64,000 nucleotides of DNA from Actinomyces sp. oral taxon 414 (GTDB taxonomy: Bacteria; Actinomycetota; Actinomycetes; Actinomycetales; Actinomycetaceae): contig NZ_CP012590.1 in NCBI RefSeq assembly GCF_001278845.1, positions 2,728,001-2,792,000 of the forward strand, in the 5' to 3' direction. The notes under the pieces are model-generated. The model was not told the DNA's origin and ran no database searches. It saw only the letters and a program-made list of their open reading frames with translations. Within the stretch, counting starts at the first letter, position 1, and the number at the start of each line of letters is the position of its first letter. Below, piece by piece: positions 40,303-48,821 of this stretch. A program made the position numbers and the translations under genes.

Positions 40303-41003
40303 GCCGGGGCCGGACGACCACCGGGGGCGGGTCGGCGCCCGGCCCCGTGACGGTGGTCCTGGCCGATGACCAGGCCCTCATGCGCATGGGGTTCCGCATG
40401 GTGCTCGACGCCGAGGATGGCATTGAGGTGGTCGGAGAGGCGGCCGACGGCGCCTCGGCGCTGGCCCAGGCGCGGGCGCTGCAGCCCGACGTCATCCTCA
40501 TGGACGTGCGCATGCCCGGCGTGAACGGGATCGAGGCCACCGCCGCGATCACGGCGCAGTGCCCCGGCACCAAGATCCTCATCCTGACCACCTTCGACCT
40601 CGACGAGTACGCCTTCGCGGGCCTGCGCGCCGGGGCCAGCGGCTTCCTGCTCAAGGACACGCGTCCGGCGGAGCTGGCCGAGGCGATCCGCACGGTCGCC
40701 GGGGGCGAGGCGGTGGTCTCCCCGCGCATTACGCGGCGAATGCTGGAGATGTTCGCCTCGCACCTGCCCGAGGGCGGCACGGGGCAGGCGCAGGAGGACC
40801 CGCGGATTGCCTCGCTGACGCCGCGCGAGCACGAGATCCTCATCCTCATGGCCCAGGGCATGTCGAACGCGGAGATCGCCGCCGAGCTGGTCGTGTCCTC
40901 CACGACCGTCAAGACGCACGTGGGCAATGTGCTGACCAAGCTCAATGTGCGCGATCGCGTCCAGGCCGTTGTCGTCGCCTACGAGTCCGGGCTCATGTCC
41001 TGA
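40284..41003 (+). CDS. LuxR/NarL-family response regulator
   Basis: A 239-residue response regulator. The receiver has VLADDQALMRMGFRMVL (acidic pocket), the phospho-acceptor Asp74 in VILMDVRMPG and Lys in FLLKDTRPAE. The C-terminal LuxR-type HTH reads LTPREHEILILMAQGMSNAE followed by IAAELVVSSTTVKTHVGNVL. ATG 40284 overlaps the last 19 bases of the kinase gene, so the two are coupled. The likely target is the ABC exporter operon upstream or its own promoter. Confidence 0.96.
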   Translation: MADAAVSRGRTTTGGGSAPGPVTVVLADDQALMRMGFRMVLDAEDGIEVVGEAADGASALAQARALQPDVILMDVRMPGVNGIEATAAITAQCPGTKILILTTFDLDEYAFAGLRAGASGFLLKDTRPAELAEAIRTVAGGEAVVSPRITRRMLEMFASHLPEGGTGQAQEDPRIASLTPREHEILILMAQGMSNAEIAAELVVSSTTVKTHVGNVLTKLNVRDRVQAVVVAYESGLMS

Positions 41004-41087
41004 CCGCCCGCCACCGCGCCTCTCCCCCGCCGCGGCGGCGCGGCGCCTTTTCCTCCGCCACCGCGCTCTCCGCCGCGACAGCGCCCC

Positions 41088-41293
41088 GGAAGGTTATTCC
41101 GGGGGCGTCTGGGTGCGTCGAGTCCTTCTCATCGGGGAGGGGTCCCGGGACGGGGCCGGCGGGACCCGGGGATGCGCGAGATCCCCCGGACCGGTCCGGG
41201 CGGGAGCTCCCTGACGCGCGAGAACGTCACTTAACCCGCGAGAACGTACCTCTAGCAGACGTTCTCGCGGGTTGCCCGGCGCTCTCGCGGACC
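41088..41293 (+). repeat. Family A nested hairpin repeat, copy A3, with upstream border motif
   Basis: The repeat proper is 41215-41293. The inner stem AACCCGCGAGAACGT (41233-41247) pairs perfectly with 41259-41273 around the same loop as A1 (ACCTCTAGCAG, 41248-41258). No family B hairpin accompanies it. GGAAGGTTATTC (41088-41099), the 12-mer that bounds the 33.5-kb block, lies upstream. Together with C5, these fill the 465-base gap between the response regulator gene and pth. Confidence 0.8.
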
Positions 41294-41404
41294 GCGGCGG
41301 GCGCCCCGCCCCGGATCCCGCTCGACTCACGGCGAGAAAGGCGCGCCCCACGGGCCCACGGCCGATGAATCGACGAGCCGGCCGCGGCCCGCCAACCCAC
41401 TCCA

Positions 41405-41463
41405 ATACATCGAATCGTATGTCGTTTCCGCCGGTTTCGCGTGTCGTTTCCGCCGGTTTCGCG
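41405..41463 (+). repeat. Family C repeat, copy C5 (two units)
   Basis: Border ATACATCGAATCGTATGTC, then two GTTTCCGCCGGTTTCGCG units, ending six bases before the pth stop codon (41469, minus strand). The border is nearly palindromic here. Confidence 0.87.
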
Positions 41464-41468
41464 AAGAG

Positions 41469-42065
41469 TCAGGTGGAGTGGAGGCGCTGCTGGGCGGCCT
41501 CGAAACCGAGCCCGACCACTTCCTCGACGGCGTCGGCCGCCTGCTCCAAGGTCACCCCCAACTCCCCGCGCTCGCGCGCCGGGAAGTCGGACAGGACGAA
41601 ATCGGCCGGATCCTGCCGACCCGGCGGGCGCCCGATGCCCACGCGCAGCCGCGCGTAGTCCCTCGTGCCCAGGGCCCGGCCGATGGAGCGCAGACCGTTG
41701 TGCCCACCCTCGCCCCCGCCGCGCTTGAGGCGCAGCGCGTGCGCGGGCAGATCGAGGTCGTCGTGGATGACGAGCAGGCGCGCCGCCGGATCGACCCGGT
41801 AGAAGTCGACCAGGACCCTGACCGGCCCGCCGGACAGGTTCATGTAGGACTCGGGCTCGGCCAGGATGACGCGCGGGCCGGGCGCGCCCCCGGGCATGAC
41901 GCCCAGGCGGGCCTCGGCGAGGCGCGCGCGGGCCTTGTGCCCGGTCAGGCGGGCCCCGGCGCGCCCGACCAGGACGTCAATCACCATGCGGCCGACATTG
42001 TGCCGGTTGCGGGCGTAACGGGCTTCGGGGTTCCCCAGCCCGATAACGAGCCAGGGGTCGCTCAT
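41469..42065 (-). CDS. pth: Peptidyl-tRNA hydrolase
   Basis: Pth releases tRNA from stalled peptidyl-tRNA. The 198-residue product has IGLGNPEARYARNRHNVG (substrate Asn and catalytic His22), LAEPESYMNLSGGPV, VIHDDLDLPAHALRLKRGG and GGHNGLRSIGRALG, the complete family pattern. ATG at 42063-42065 follows CAGGAGTCCGCC; a GTG at 42104, overlapping the rplY stop, is an alternative. It follows rplY directly, the order also seen in mycobacteria. A family C repeat lies immediately after the stop. Confidence 0.97.
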   Translation of the reverse strand: MSDPWLVIGLGNPEARYARNRHNVGRMVIDVLVGRAGARLTGHKARARLAEARLGVMPGGAPGPRVILAEPESYMNLSGGPVRVLVDFYRVDPAARLLVIHDDLDLPAHALRLKRGGGEGGHNGLRSIGRALGTRDYARLRVGIGRPPGRQDPADFVLSDFPARERGELGVTLEQAADAVEEVVGLGFEAAQQRLHST

Positions 42066-42100
42066 GGCGGACTCCTGCGCGGACGCGGCGGCCCCGCGGC

Positions 42101-42709
42101 TCACTCCGCCTCGGCGGCGGGGGCCGGGGCCTCGGCGTCGGCGGCCTCAGGCGCCTCGGCCACGGCGGTCTCGGCGGCCACATTGACGACGTCGGTCTCG
42201 GCGTCGGTCACGGCCTCGATGCCGGAGGGCAGGGACAGGTCGGCCACGTGGATGGCGGTGCCGGCCCCGACGCCGGTGATGTCGACCTCGATGGTCTCGG
42301 GGATCGCCGTCACGGAGGCGGAGACGAGCAGGTGGGCGAGCTCGATCATGTGGATGGTGCCGGGCTCGGGCTCGCCGACGACGGTGACGGGGATCTCGAC
42401 CTCGACGCGCTCGTTGCGGTTGACCAGGAGGAAGTCGACGTGCTGGACGCCCGGGCGGATCGGGTGGCGCTGGACCTCCTTGGTCAGGACGAGCAGGGTC
42501 TCGCCGTCGATGTCGAGCTCGATGAGAGCGTTCTCGTTGGAGCGCAGGGCGAGGCGGGTGGCGTGCTCGTCCAGGACGAGGTGGCGGGGCTCCGAGCCGT
42601 GGCCGTAGACGACGGCGGGCACGAGCCCGTCGCGGCGCGCCTGACGGGAGGCCCCCTTGCCGAGACGGGTGCGGTTGGTGCCCTTGAGCGTGGTGGCCTT
42701 GTTCGCCAT
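42101..42709 (-). CDS. rplY: 50S ribosomal protein L25 / general stress protein Ctc
   Basis: A 202-residue two-domain L25 (Ctc/TL5 type) that binds 5S rRNA. The N-terminal domain reads TRLGKGASRQARRDGLVPAV, VYGHGSEPRHLVLD; the C-terminal beta domain has VHVDFLLV-like and VEVEIPVTVVGEPEPG, ending in an Ala/Glu/Pro-rich acidic tail (about 175-202). The start ATG at 42707-42709 has GAGGAGATCCTC upstream. It is upstream of pth, on the same strand. Confidence 0.97.
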   Translation of the reverse strand: MANKATTLKGTNRTRLGKGASRQARRDGLVPAVVYGHGSEPRHLVLDEHATRLALRSNENALIELDIDGETLLVLTKEVQRHPIRPGVQHVDFLLVNRNERVEVEIPVTVVGEPEPGTIHMIELAHLLVSASVTAIPETIEVDITGVGAGTAIHVADLSLPSGIEAVTDAETDVVNVAAETAVAEAPEAADAEAPAPAAEAE

Positions 42710-42931
42710 GAGGATCTCCTCGTCGTCGGCGGGGCGCGGACCCCGCGGGTGGTGGTCCGGCGCGCCGACGCGCGGCGCCCGCGGGCACCACCACGTCGAT
42801 CACGGATGCGCGCGCCGGGCGCGCGTCCCTCGCCGGGGCAACGCGGCCACTGTACGCGAGGCGCCCGGGTCCGACGAGGCCGGCTCCGGTGACACCGCCC
42901 ACCTCAGGCCGTTCGGAGCGGTCCCCGGCGA

Positions 42932-43819
42932 CTACGGCCGGTCTTGCGGGAGGGGCGGGAGAAGGTCGAGCACGGCGCGGACCCGGTCAATGGGCAGCTG
43001 GCCGGGCGCCGACGGCGCGCCACCCGCGGTGGCGAAGGTCAGGACCGACCCGAACACCGCCCCGCTCAACCGACTCACCGCGCCGAGCGGCCCCATGGAC
43101 ATGGTCGCCACCGCGACGTCCAGCTCCTCGCCCGCCCGCGCCGTCACGCCCAGCAGCCGCGCCACGTCCCGGGGGCCGCGCGGCATGACGGCGAGCTTGG
43201 CGACATCCGCCCCGGCGTCCGCCATGGCGCGCAGCCGCGCGAGCATGACCCCGTCGGCGGGCGTGGCGCGGAAGTCGTGGTGGGAGACGACGACGTCGAG
43301 GCCCGCCCCGTGGGCCCGGGCCACCAGCCCGGCCGTCCCCCCGCGCGCCTGCTCGACGTCGAGCGCGGCCGGCCGCCGGGCCGCCCCGAGCTCGGCCAGG
43401 CCCTCGATGAGGCGGTGGAGCAGGTCGGAGTAGGCGGCGTCGTCGAGCCCCGCGCCCCCGCCCTCGGCGACGGTGCGCACGGTCAGGAGCACCGGCGCGC
43501 CGCCCGCCTCGTTCACGACGTCGCCCGCGAGCCCCACCACGTCCCCGACCCGATCGGGGGCCCCGGGCCAGCTGGGGCCTTCGGGCCGGCTGGGGCCTTC
43601 GGGCCGGCTGGGGCCTTCGGGCCGGCTGGGGCCTTCGGATCGGGGGGCGGGGCTGGTTCTCGGGCCGGGGCCGGCGAGCAGCAGGTCGGCCCGCAACTCG
43701 ACGACGTCGGCCCCGGCAGCGGCGGCGGCGCGCGTCTGCGCCAGGCAGGCCTCGGCGTCGGCCCCGGTGGTGGCCACGGCCACGGCCACGCGCCCGTCGG
43801 CCGGCAGCAGCCGGCTCAC
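42932..43819 (-). CDS. aroD: 3-dehydroquinate dehydratase, type I
   Basis: AroD catalyses the third step of the shikimate pathway through a Schiff base. The 295-residue product shows GADVVELRADLLL, VLLTVRTVAEGG, LDVVVSHHDFRATP (catalytic His) and ADVAKLAVMPRG (Schiff-base Lys), then AVATMSMGPLGAVSRL. Near residue 65 a tandem repeat adds four PSRPEG/PSWPG units to a surface loop; this is not normal for the family. The start GTG at 43817-43819 lies 19 bases beyond the ppx stop; the site is weak (GGACGG). Type I enzymes are less common than type II in actinobacteria. Confidence 0.93.
   Translation of the reverse strand: MSRLLPADGRVAVAVATTGADAEACLAQTRAAAAAGADVVELRADLLLAGPGPRTSPAPRSEGPSRPEGPSRPEGPSRPEGPSWPGAPDRVGDVVGLAGDVVNEAGGAPVLLTVRTVAEGGGAGLDDAAYSDLLHRLIEGLAELGAARRPAALDVEQARGGTAGLVARAHGAGLDVVVSHHDFRATPADGVMLARLRAMADAGADVAKLAVMPRGPRDVARLLGVTARAGEELDVAVATMSMGPLGAVSRLSGAVFGSVLTFATAGGAPSAPGQLPIDRVRAVLDLLPPLPQDRP
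43573..43640. repeat. 18-bp in-frame minisatellite inside aroD
   Basis: The unit GGGGCCTTCGGGCCGGCT is repeated three to four times with minor changes, encoding PSRPEG repeats in AroD. Copy-number change would keep the frame. Confidence 0.85.
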
Positions 43820-43838
43820 CGCGACCCGTCCAGCCGGC

Positions 43839-44951
43839 TCACCGCGCGTCCACCACCGGGTCCCCGGCCGGGCGCACCAGGGACAGGGCGATGCCGTCGA
43901 GGATGTCATGCAGGCTCGTGACGGTGTGCGCGAGCCGGTGTCCGCGCGCCGCGGTGTCCTCCACCACCCGGGCAATGACCTCGGACCACACGAGGGCACC
44001 GGCGGCGATGACGTCGCGGCGCCCGGGCCGCAGATAGCCCCACGACTCCCGCTCGGCGGCCGTGGAGTGCACGATCGCCTCGCAGGAGGCCAGGGCCGTC
44101 CCGACGTCGAGGCGGGCGCCGTCGATCGCCTCCGGCTCGAAGGACTCCAGGCCCAGGGCGTGAGCGGTGACGGTGGTGATGGTGCCGGCCAGCCCCACCA
44201 GCTCGCGGGTCGCCCCCAGGTCGACGACGGCGCCGGCGCGGTCCAGCAGGGCGCGCACGTGATCGCGGGCGGCGGCCTCGGCGGCCGGGGTGACGCCGTC
44301 GGCCAGGTAGCGCTCGGTCACGCGCACGGACCCGGTGTTCATGGAGTAGGCGGCGTCGGGGGCGTCGACGCCCAGGACGAGCTCGGTGGACCCGCCCCCC
44401 AGATCCGTCACGAGCCGCCGCATCCCGACGGCGGCGTCGGGCCGGGCGCCGGCGTCGGGCCGGGCGCCGGCGGATCCGGCGGCGACGCCGGCGTCAGACC
44501 CGGTATCGGGCCCCGCAGCGACCCCGGGTCCGGCGTCGGCGGCGGGGAACGCCCCTTCGCCGTCGGCCCCGAGCAACGAACCGGCGAAGGACAGCCGCGC
44601 CTCCTCCTGGCCGGAGACGACCTCCGGCTCGACCCCGAGCAGCTCACGCACGCCCTCGACGAAGACGGCACGGTTGGAGGCGTCCCGGGTGGCCGAGGTG
44701 GCCACGAAGCGCACGGACTGCGCCCCGAGCTCGCGGCACCTGCCCGCGTAGTCCGCGACGACGGCCAGGGTGCGCTCCAACGCCGCCTCGTCGAGCCGGC
44801 CCGTGCGGTCCACGCCCTGCCCCAGGCGCACAATCTCATTGAGGCGCACCAGCGGGACCAGACGCACGGCGCCGCCGGGGGATACCCGGGCATCGGCGAC
44901 GAGCAGACGGATCGTATTGGTGCCGCAGTCGATGGCGGCCACGCGTGTCAT
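43839..44951 (-). CDS. ppx: Exopolyphosphatase / Ppx-GppA family protein
   Basis: A 370-residue member of the Ppx/GppA phosphatase family (polyphosphate or pppGpp hydrolysis; actin-like ATPase fold). The N-terminal phosphate loop is RVAAIDCGTNTIRLLVADA, then VRFVATSATRDASN, VVSGQEEARLSFAGSL and LVTDLGGGSTELVLG. Between the last two an insertion of about 45 low-complexity residues (Ala/Gly/Asp/Pro, with GARPDA repeated) is present. The length otherwise fits the short actinobacterial form. ATG at 44949-44951. The order ftsB-DUF501-ppx is conserved in actinobacteria. Confidence 0.95.
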   Translation of the reverse strand: MTRVAAIDCGTNTIRLLVADARVSPGGAVRLVPLVRLNEIVRLGQGVDRTGRLDEAALERTLAVVADYAGRCRELGAQSVRFVATSATRDASNRAVFVEGVRELLGVEPEVVSGQEEARLSFAGSLLGADGEGAFPAADAGPGVAAGPDTGSDAGVAAGSAGARPDAGARPDAAVGMRRLVTDLGGGSTELVLGVDAPDAAYSMNTGSVRVTERYLADGVTPAAEAAARDHVRALLDRAGAVVDLGATRELVGLAGTITTVTAHALGLESFEPEAIDGARLDVGTALASCEAIVHSTAAERESWGYLRPGRRDVIAAGALVWSEVIARVVEDTAARGHRLAHTVTSLHDILDGIALSLVRPAGDPVVDAR

Positions 44952-45003
44952 ACCGGAGATCCTCTCACACCGGGATCGCCCCCGGGCCGCGGACGCCCGC
45001 GGT

Positions 45004-45570
45004 TCAGCAGGAGCAGCGCCGCTCGTCCCACAGGCCGCGCTCCCTGAGCGCCGCCAGGGTGAGGTCGCCAATCGGATTGACGCCCGGACCGGCCGCGAGC
45101 GCGTGGCCGAGCAGGGCGTGCAGGCACTTGACGCGAGTGGGCATGCCGCCGGCGGAGACGCCGTCGATCTCGCCCGGCGAACCGAGCTCGGCGCGCCGGA
45201 CGAGGTAGTCCTCGTGGGCGCGCGCGTAGGCGGCGGCCAGGGCGGGGTCCGCGCGCAGCCGGGCGTTGAAGTCCTCCATGAGGTGCTCGGCCTCCAGGGT
45301 GGAGCAGCCCCGCACGGCGGCCGGGTGCGTGAGGTAGTAGGTCGTCGGGAAGGGCGAGCCGTCGGGCAGGCGGGGGGCGGTGCGCACCACCGTGGGCCGC
45401 CCGCACACGCAGCGGGCGGCGATGGCGACGACGCCGCGGGGAGGGCGGCCGAGCTGGGCGCGCAGGGTCTCCAGGTCCGCGGCGCGAACGTCGCCCGCGC
45501 CGCCGACCCCGGTGGCGGGGTCCGGATCCGGGTCCGGGTCTGGGGCGAGCACCGCCGTCGCCGCCGTCAC
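45004..45570 (-). CDS. DUF501 domain-containing protein
   Basis: A 188-residue DUF501 protein. Characteristic segments are LGRPPRGVVAIAARCVCGRP, FPTTYYLTHPAAVRGCSTLE, EDFNARLRADPALAAAYARA and MPTRVKCLHALLGHALAAGP followed by GVNPIGD; conserved Cys and His residues suggest metal or redox chemistry, but function is unknown. The start GTG (45568-45570) overlaps the ftsB stop by GTGA, so the two are translationally coupled. Its usual neighbours eno, ftsB and ppx are all here. The N-terminus has a DPDPDP repeat. Confidence 0.93.
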   Translation of the reverse strand: MTAATAVLAPDPDPDPDPATGVGGAGDVRAADLETLRAQLGRPPRGVVAIAARCVCGRPTVVRTAPRLPDGSPFPTTYYLTHPAAVRGCSTLEAEHLMEDFNARLRADPALAAAYARAHEDYLVRRAELGSPGEIDGVSAGGMPTRVKCLHALLGHALAAGPGVNPIGDLTLAALRERGLWDERRCSC

Positions 45571-46172
45571 GGCGTCCCCCCGGCCTCTTGCACCGACTCC
45601 CGGAGGGTCTCGTACCAGGGTCGGGCCCGGGCGCCGTCGGCCTTGGTGCGGGCGCGCTCGGCCTCGTCCTCGAACCGCTCCGCGCCGATGACGACGTAGG
45701 TGGTCTCCCCCGGCATGACGTAGGACAGGCGCTCGCGGGCCTGGGAGCGCACGTAGTCGTCGTCCTGCCACTGGGCGAGTTCGGCCTCCAGGGCGGTGGA
45801 GGTGGCGCGGGCCTGGTCCAGCTCCTTGACGATGGAGTCGTACTGGGCCTGTTGGGACAGGTAGCCGCGCAGGGAGGGGAAGGTGACGACGAACGCCCCC
45901 AGGAGGACGATGGCGAGGATGAGGACCCGGGCGGAGACCGCGACGCCCTCGGGGCCGCCCACCCGCAGTACGGTCTGCTGGTAGGCGGCGGCCGACTCCG
46001 GGGCGGAGGGGGGCGCGGGGCTCGTGGCGGGTGCGGCGGGTTCCTTCGTCGTGTTCGCGGTCGTCCGTTCGCCACTGCGCGGGCGGACGGCGGTGCGGGT
46101 TGCGGGCCGCCCGCCGGTGCGCGGCCCGGGGCGGCTGCCCGGTCGGGCTGGGGAGGGGCGGCGCGGCGTCAT
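45567..46172 (-). CDS. Septum formation initiator FtsB/DivIC
   Basis: A 201-residue bitopic membrane protein: basic, Pro/Arg/Thr-rich cytoplasmic N-terminus (about 85 residues), one transmembrane segment (ARVLILAIVLLGAFVVTF), then an extracytoplasmic coiled coil (YDSIVKELDQARATSTALEA) and the FtsB/DivIC motif WQDDDYVRSQARERLSYVMP with GETTYVVIG. It bridges FtsL and FtsQ in the divisome. ATG at 46170-46172. It lies between eno and DUF501, as in other actinobacteria, and overlaps DUF501. Confidence 0.94.
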   Translation of the reverse strand: MTPRRPSPARPGSRPGPRTGGRPATRTAVRPRSGERTTANTTKEPAAPATSPAPPSAPESAAAYQQTVLRVGGPEGVAVSARVLILAIVLLGAFVVTFPSLRGYLSQQAQYDSIVKELDQARATSTALEAELAQWQDDDYVRSQARERLSYVMPGETTYVVIGAERFEDEAERARTKADGARARPWYETLRESVQEAGGTP

Positions 46173-46247
46173 ATGAGCGATGATGGCCCAAGGACCTGGG
46201 AAGCGGCTCCATGCCTCGCTGCCGCGTTGCTCACCCGTCCCCGTCGC

Positions 46248-46302
46248 CGAAACCGGCGGAAACGACACGCGAAACCGGCGGAAACGACATTCGATTCGAT
46301 GT
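46248..46302 (-). repeat. Family C repeat, copy C6 (two units)
   Basis: On the minus strand: border ATCGAATCGAATGTC, then two GTTTCCGCCGGTTTCG units. It lies in the 369-base gap between eno and ftsB, 76 bases before the ftsB start. It is the one copy placed ahead of a gene rather than at a 3' end. Confidence 0.85.
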
Positions 46303-46388
46303 ACTGCACAGATGCCCGCCGGTCCGCGCGCAGGAAGGCGGTCACGACGTCGGCCCCGCCCTCGCGCCCCGTTCGCCGGCCCGCGCGA

Positions 46389-46426
46389 AAGCCGGTTCGC
46401 CACCATCACGGGTGGCGAACCGGCTT
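46389..46426 (-). terminator. Hairpin terminator of eno
   Basis: A perfect 16-bp stem (AAGCCGGTTCGCCACC, 46389-46404, with 46411-46426) and a 6-base loop lie 116 bases after the eno stop codon on the minus strand. There is no T-run. The rest of the gap holds only repeat C6. Confidence 0.7.
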
Positions 46427-46541
46427 CGCTGAGGGCTCAAGCGCCCTCGTCGGCGTTCACCGGCCGGCCCGGGTCGGTCGGGGCCGACGGCGAGCGGCCG
46501 GGCGGGGCGGGTCCGCCGTCGGGCGGGCCCGCCGGGCGGGC

Positions 46542-47864
<1,323 letters not shown>

Positions 47865-48042
47865 TCACAAGACTACCGGCCGACGGCGTCGGGCACGAGG
47901 ATATGAGTCCCGGGCATTCCGGTGTTCACGCCCGGCGTGACGCCGCCCCGCCGCTCCCGCCGCCGTCGACCTCCGGCGGCCGACGCGTCCGGCGTGCTGC
48001 GCTCCCGCCGCCGTCGCGGGCGCGACGGCGCATCCGCGGCGA

Positions 48043-48618
48043 TCAGCCCGCGCCGAGGGCGCCAGTGCGGTCCTGGATCACCCAGGGGCCCGGCTCGTTG
48101 TAGCGCGGGGAGCGGGTGAGGGTGAGGGTGGCGTCAATGGCGGCCAGGTCGGCGGCGAGACCGGCCCGCGCCTGCTCGTCGAGGACCTGGAACCCGCCCT
48201 GGATCCCGTAGCTGCGCGCGATCAGGATGGCGTCGTCGGAGTAGGTCTCGGCCTGCACGCCCGACCTGCGCAGGATCGTCTTGGCCTCCTCGTCGGAGAC
48301 GCTCACGCCGTACTTCTCCCCCAGCTCGGTGTACATGGGCGACAGGGCGAGCATCTGGAGGAAATCGGCCGGGTTCCCCCGAGTGACGGCGAGCTCCTCG
48401 GTCACGGCGGCGAACTCGGTCTCCGAGACCTCGAGCGTGTGGATGGTGCCGTCGAGGCCGGTGTACTGGCCGAACGCGACCCGTCCCGGGTGGGCCGAGC
48501 ACCCCGTCAGGGCCAGGCCCGCGGCGAGGAGAGCGCAGGCGACGAGGAGGCGCGCACGGCGCGAAGGGCGTGGGGTCACGACGGGCTCCTTGGGACGACT
48601 CGCGATTGCTGCGGTCAT
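48043..48618 (-). CDS. Lipoprotein related to SurA-type N-terminal domain
   Basis: A 191-residue lipoprotein: basic N-terminus, hydrophobic run and lipobox LALTGC (Cys40). The rest resembles the SurA N-terminal chaperone domain found in actinobacterial proteins between mfd and eno (VSETEFAAVTEEL, LGEKYGVSVSDEEAKTILRR). There is no parvulin isomerase domain. It may help fold exported proteins at the membrane surface. ATG at 48616-48618 is chosen because the signal peptide begins shortly after. Function inferred from position and weak similarity. Confidence 0.8.
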   Translation of the reverse strand: MTAAIASRPKEPVVTPRPSRRARLLVACALLAAGLALTGCSAHPGRVAFGQYTGLDGTIHTLEVSETEFAAVTEELAVTRGNPADFLQMLALSPMYTELGEKYGVSVSDEEAKTILRRSGVQAETYSDDAILIARSYGIQGGFQVLDEQARAGLAADLAAIDATLTLTRSPRYNEPGPWVIQDRTGALGAG

Positions 48619-48738
48619 GCTAGCCCTCCGCCCGCCCGGGCGCGGCCCAGTCGGGGTCGGGCCCGCCGCCGACACCGCCGCCCCGCCGCCACCCGCGCGC
48701 TCGCGGACCCGGACGGGCGCTCGCGGAACCAACCCGCA

Positions 48739-48802
48739 CTTTCCGCCGGTCTCGCGTGTCGTTTCCGCCGGTTTCGCGTGTCGTTTCCGCCGGTCTCGGT
48801 GA
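48739..48802 (+). repeat. Family C repeat, copy C7 (three units)
   Basis: Three units (TTTCCGCCGGTCTCGCG, GTTTCCGCCGGTTTCGCG, GTTTCCGCCGGTCTCGG) end 20 bases before the mfd stop codon (48822, minus strand). The left border sequence is missing. Confidence 0.85.
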
Positions 48803-48821
48803 AAAGGAGGAGGGGGGAGGG

